Source: Comamonas sp. lk (GTDB lineage Bacteria > Pseudomonadota > Gammaproteobacteria > Burkholderiales > Burkholderiaceae_C). From it: 64,000 nucleotides of DNA. Positions 61,835-64,000 of the stretch are shown one piece after another. The position numbers were made by a program, and so were the translations under genes. The notes beneath the pieces were generated by a model. It worked only from the letters and a program-made list of their open reading frames with translations, did no database searches and was not told the origin of the DNA. Location of the stretch: NCBI GenBank assembly GCA_945925985.1, contig CAMELV010000008.1:62001-126000 (forward strand). The letters are read 5' to 3'. Positions within the stretch are counted from its first letter, which is position 1. Every line of letters starts with the position of its first letter.

Positions 61835-63016
61835 TTACAGGCCAGCCGCCGCACGCAGGGCCTGGGCCCGGTCGGTCCGCTCCCAGGTGAACTCGGGCTC
61901 TTCACGGCCAAAGTGGCCGTAGGCAGCGGTTTTTTCGTAGATCGGGCGCAGCAGGTCCAGCATCTGGATGATGCCTTTGGGCCGCAGGTCAAAGTGCGCC
62001 GCCACCAGCGCCGACAGCTTGTCGTCGGGCATGACGCCAGTGCCTTCGGTGTAGACCGTGATGTTCATCGGCTGGGCCACGCCGATGGCGTAGGCCACCT
62101 GCACCTGGCATTGCTTGGCCAGACCGGCAGCCACCACATTTTTGGCCACATAACGGGCTGCGTAAGCCGCAGAGCGGTCAACCTTGGACGGGTCCTTGCC
62201 GGAGAACGCGCCGCCGCCGTGCGGGCAGGCACCGCCATAGGTGTCCACGATGATCTTGCGACCGGTCAAGCCGCAGTCGCCCTGGGGCCCGCCCACCACG
62301 AAACGGCCGGTGGGGTTGACCAGGTAACGGGTGTTTTGAAGCCATTCCTTGGGCAGCACGGGCTTGATCAGCTCCTCAATGATGGCCTCGGTGAAGCTGG
62401 CCTTCATGTGGTGCTGGTCTTGGGACTGGTCAGGGCTGTGCTGGGTGGACAGCACCACGGTGTCGATGCTGTGGGGCTTGCCATCCACATAGCGCATGGT
62501 GACCTGGCTCTTGGCGTCCGGGCGCAGAAAAGGCATGCGGCCGTCTTTACGCAACTGGGCCTGGCGTTCCATCAGGCGGTGGGCGTAATAGATGGGCGCA
62601 GGCATCAGCTCGGGCGTCTCATTGCAGGCGTAGCCGAACATCAGGCCCTGGTCGCCGGCACCTGTGTTCAGGTGGTCGTCGGAGGCGTGATCCACGCCCT
62701 GGGCGATGTCATTGCTTTGCTTGTCGTAGGCCACCAGCACGGCGCAGCCCTTGTAGTCAATACCGTATTCGGTGTTGTCGTAGCCGATGCGCTTGATGGT
62801 GTCGCGTGCCACCTGGATGTAGTCGACATGCGCGTTGGTGGTGATCTCGCCGGCCAGCACCACCAGACCGGTGTTGCACAGGGTTTCAGCGGCGACCCGT
62901 GATTTGGGGTCTTGCTTGAAGATCGCGTCGAGGATAGCGTCCGACACCTGATCAGCTACTTTGTCAGGGTGGCCTTCAGAGACGGATTCGGAGGTGAAGA
63001 GAAAATCATTAGCCAT
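61835..63016 (-). CDS. metK: S-adenosylmethionine synthetase
   Basis: A 393-residue enzyme that makes S-adenosylmethionine from methionine and ATP. Diagnostic motifs are [11 protein letters not shown] (residues 13-23), [12 protein letters not shown] and [19 protein letters not shown]. The ATG at 63016 was chosen over a frame extending to 63127 because [19 protein letters not shown] is the standard N terminus and GGAGC lies upstream of it. The gene is divergent from an LpxL-type gene, a frequent arrangement in this family. Confidence 0.97.
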   Translation of the reverse strand: MANDFLFTSESVSEGHPDKVADQVSDAILDAIFKQDPKSRVAAETLCNTGLVVLAGEITTNAHVDYIQVARDTIKRIGYDNTEYGIDYKGCAVLVAYDKQSNDIAQGVDHASDDHLNTGAGDQGLMFGYACNETPELMPAPIYYAHRLMERQAQLRKDGRMPFLRPDAKSQVTMRYVDGKPHSIDTVVLSTQHSPDQSQDQHHMKASFTEAIIEELIKPVLPKEWLQNTRYLVNPTGRFVVGGPQGDCGLTGRKIIVDTYGGACPHGGGAFSGKDPSKVDRSAAYAARYVAKNVVAAGLAKQCQVQVAYAIGVAQPMNITVYTEGTGVMPDDKLSALVAAHFDLRPKGIIQMLDLLRPIYEKTAAYGHFGREEPEFTWERTDRAQALRAAAGL

Positions 63017-63212
63017 GGGTAAAAGCTCCAGGTTCAAGGTTGCAACAAAACGAGATTCGCGTTGCTTGAGCTGGGGGGCTTTCCGCGAACGCTTTAGCAG
63101 AATTGCCAATAAATTGACAAGGCACAATGGCGGCTCGTGGGAGCCAAGCCAATGTGGATGTCGCCCTGCAAGTAGTTCTATAACTCAGCGACGCCCTTAG
63201 TTTATCCGACGG
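63017..63212. promoter_or_regulatory. Divergent metK / lpxL-like promoter region
   Basis: A 196-bp gap holding the promoters of both genes. A short inverted repeat, GGCTC-GTGG-GAGCC, lies near 63132-63145. I see no convincing SAM riboswitch fold on the metK side. Confidence 0.5.
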
Positions 63213-64000
63213 ATGCAGCGATTTTTCAAAATTTTCTCCCGCCTGCCTTTAGGTCTTGCGCAGGCCTTGGGCGGCCTGTTGGGCTGGTGCGTGTTTGTGG
63301 TGTCCGCCACCTACCGGCGTCGGTTTTTGGCTCAGGCGCGCCAAGCCGGGCTGAGCGCTGCCCAGTGGCGCCCGGCGGTGGCCGCGGCCGGGCAACTGGT
63401 GGCCGAACTGCCGCGCCTGTGGCTGGGCGCACCAGTGCCGGTGCAATGGGTTGGCCAGGCCCATGTCGAGACGGCCTTGGCGGGTGGTCGCGGTGTGGTT
63501 TTTTTGACCCCGCATCTGGGTTGTTTTGAGGTTGCCGGCCAGGCCTATGCGGCCCGTTTTGGCGCCGTGCGGCCGATGACGGTGCTGTTTCGCCCGCCAC
63601 GCCAAGCCTGGTTGCGCGACTGGGTCAACCGCGCGCGATCCCGGCCCGGTCTGCTGACCGCCACCACCACGCAGGCAGGCGTGCGCCAATTGTTGCGGGC
63701 GCTCAAGCAAGGCGAATGCGTGGGCTTGCTGCCTGACCAGGTGCCGCCCAAGGGGCAGGGCCAATGGCTCCCGTTTTTAGGCCACCCGGCCTACACCATG
63801 ACGCTGGCGGCGCGGCTGGCCCAGCAAACTGGTGCCAGTGTACTCATGGCCTGGGGCGAGCGGCTCTCTGGCGGGCGCGGTTTTCGGGTGCATGTGCAGC
63901 CTCTGCCGGAGCCCTTGTCCGCCGATACGGCGCGGGCGGCAACCCAGATCAACCAGGCGCTTGGGGCCTTGATCCTGAGCTGCCCGGGCCAGTACCTTTG
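63213..64000 (+). CDS. LpxL/HtrB-like lipid A acyltransferase (partial)
   Basis: The reading frame from the ATG at 63213 is open to the window end (262 codons). It starts MQRFFKIFSRLPLGLAQALGG and has the catalytic HxxxxE motif in FLTPHLGCFEVAG, LLPDQVPPKGQGQW and YTMTLAARLAQQTGA, typical of the late acyltransferases that add secondary acyl chains to lipid A at the inner membrane. The 3' end is outside the window. Confidence 0.87.
   Translation, partial: MQRFFKIFSRLPLGLAQALGGLLGWCVFVVSATYRRRFLAQARQAGLSAAQWRPAVAAAGQLVAELPRLWLGAPVPVQWVGQAHVETALAGGRGVVFLTPHLGCFEVAGQAYAARFGAVRPMTVLFRPPRQAWLRDWVNRARSRPGLLTATTTQAGVRQLLRALKQGECVGLLPDQVPPKGQGQWLPFLGHPAYTMTLAARLAQQTGASVLMAWGERLSGGRGFRVHVQPLPEPLSADTARAATQINQALGALILSCPGQYL

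Noticed and set aside
63017..63212. SAM-sensing riboswitch ahead of metK
   Set aside because: Only one short stem (GGCTC/GAGCC) is visible; no arrangement of stems or pseudoknot typical of known SAM riboswitches could be drawn.

Overview
The window looks like chromosomal DNA of a betaproteobacterium of the order Burkholderiales, most likely family Comamonadaceae (Rhodoferax/Polaromonas/Acidovorax relatives). The reasons are the GC-rich coding, a metK gene divergent from an LpxL-type acyltransferase, a Bug/TctC-type binding protein, a LexA-controlled imuA-imuB/dnaE2 mutasome, and short intragenic repeats of the GCTATnnnAATAGC ... CAAGGGCTnGnGCC type that I associate with this family. No rRNA, tRNA, CRISPR array, integrase or complete insertion sequence was seen.

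Region 1 (about 75-25,600) is a catabolic block matching the pathway that removes the last two steroid rings, the C/D rings, via the HIP intermediate (a methyl-hexahydroindanedione propionate). A long minus-strand run of overlapping genes (16,018 down to 75) encodes a SnoaL-like protein, an old-yellow-enzyme reductase, the ring-C hydrolase IpdA/IpdB, an atypical crotonase, IpdC, EchA20, two acyl-CoA dehydrogenase pairs (FadE31 plus partner, FadE30 plus partner), thiolase FadA6, a short-chain dehydrogenase (SDR), an enoyl-CoA hydratase, the CoA ligase FadD3 and a second SnoaL-like protein. A divergent plus-strand operon (16,435-24,262) encodes IpdF, a MaoC hydratase, a second thiolase, an SDR, a branched-chain-amino-acid-type ABC transporter whose permease and ATPase (LivM-LivG) are fused, and another SDR. 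The binding protein LivK lies convergent to it. FadD3 activates the acid, IpdF sets the C5 redox state, FadE30 plus hydratase, SDR and thiolase shorten the side chain, IpdC, EchA20 and IpdAB open rings D and C, and FadA6, FadE31/partner and the remaining enzymes finish beta-oxidation. The genes for the steroid A/B rings and a KstR2-type repressor are not in the window.

Region 2 (26,064-41,854) starts with a secreted Kelch protein and an EamA exporter. It continues with a sugar/sugar-acid locus: an unusual IclR regulator fused to an SMP-30 lactonase, a divergent CUT1 sugar ABC transporter, an SDR, two DHDPS-family enzymes lacking the usual Tyr, a DgoD-like and a glucarate-dehydratase-like enolase-superfamily enzyme, an orphan Bug protein, and DgoK and DgoA. 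Together they fit oxidation of an aldose to lactone and aldonate, dehydration to a 2-keto-3-deoxy acid, phosphorylation and aldol cleavage to pyruvate and a triose phosphate. Two similar palindromes in the divergent promoter are candidate IclR operators.

Region 3 (41,866-64,000) looks like ordinary chromosome: a hydrolase, a CopD-like membrane protein, an MFS exporter, the SOS mutasome (imuA-imuB and dnaE2, each with its own LexA box, separated by a flavin reductase, a GntR regulator and a DUF4862-like protein), an 822-residue secreted protein of unknown function, a PlsC acyltransferase, a sialidase-like protein, a cell-surface glycosylation operon behind metK, and the start of an LpxL-type gene. 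This region alone carries a family of intergenic repeats. imuB and dnaE2 contain several small repeats read through in frame, including a perfect 24-bp inverted repeat inside dnaE2.

Functions named after actinobacterial steroid genes rest on remembered sequence motifs and on gene content, not on a database search.
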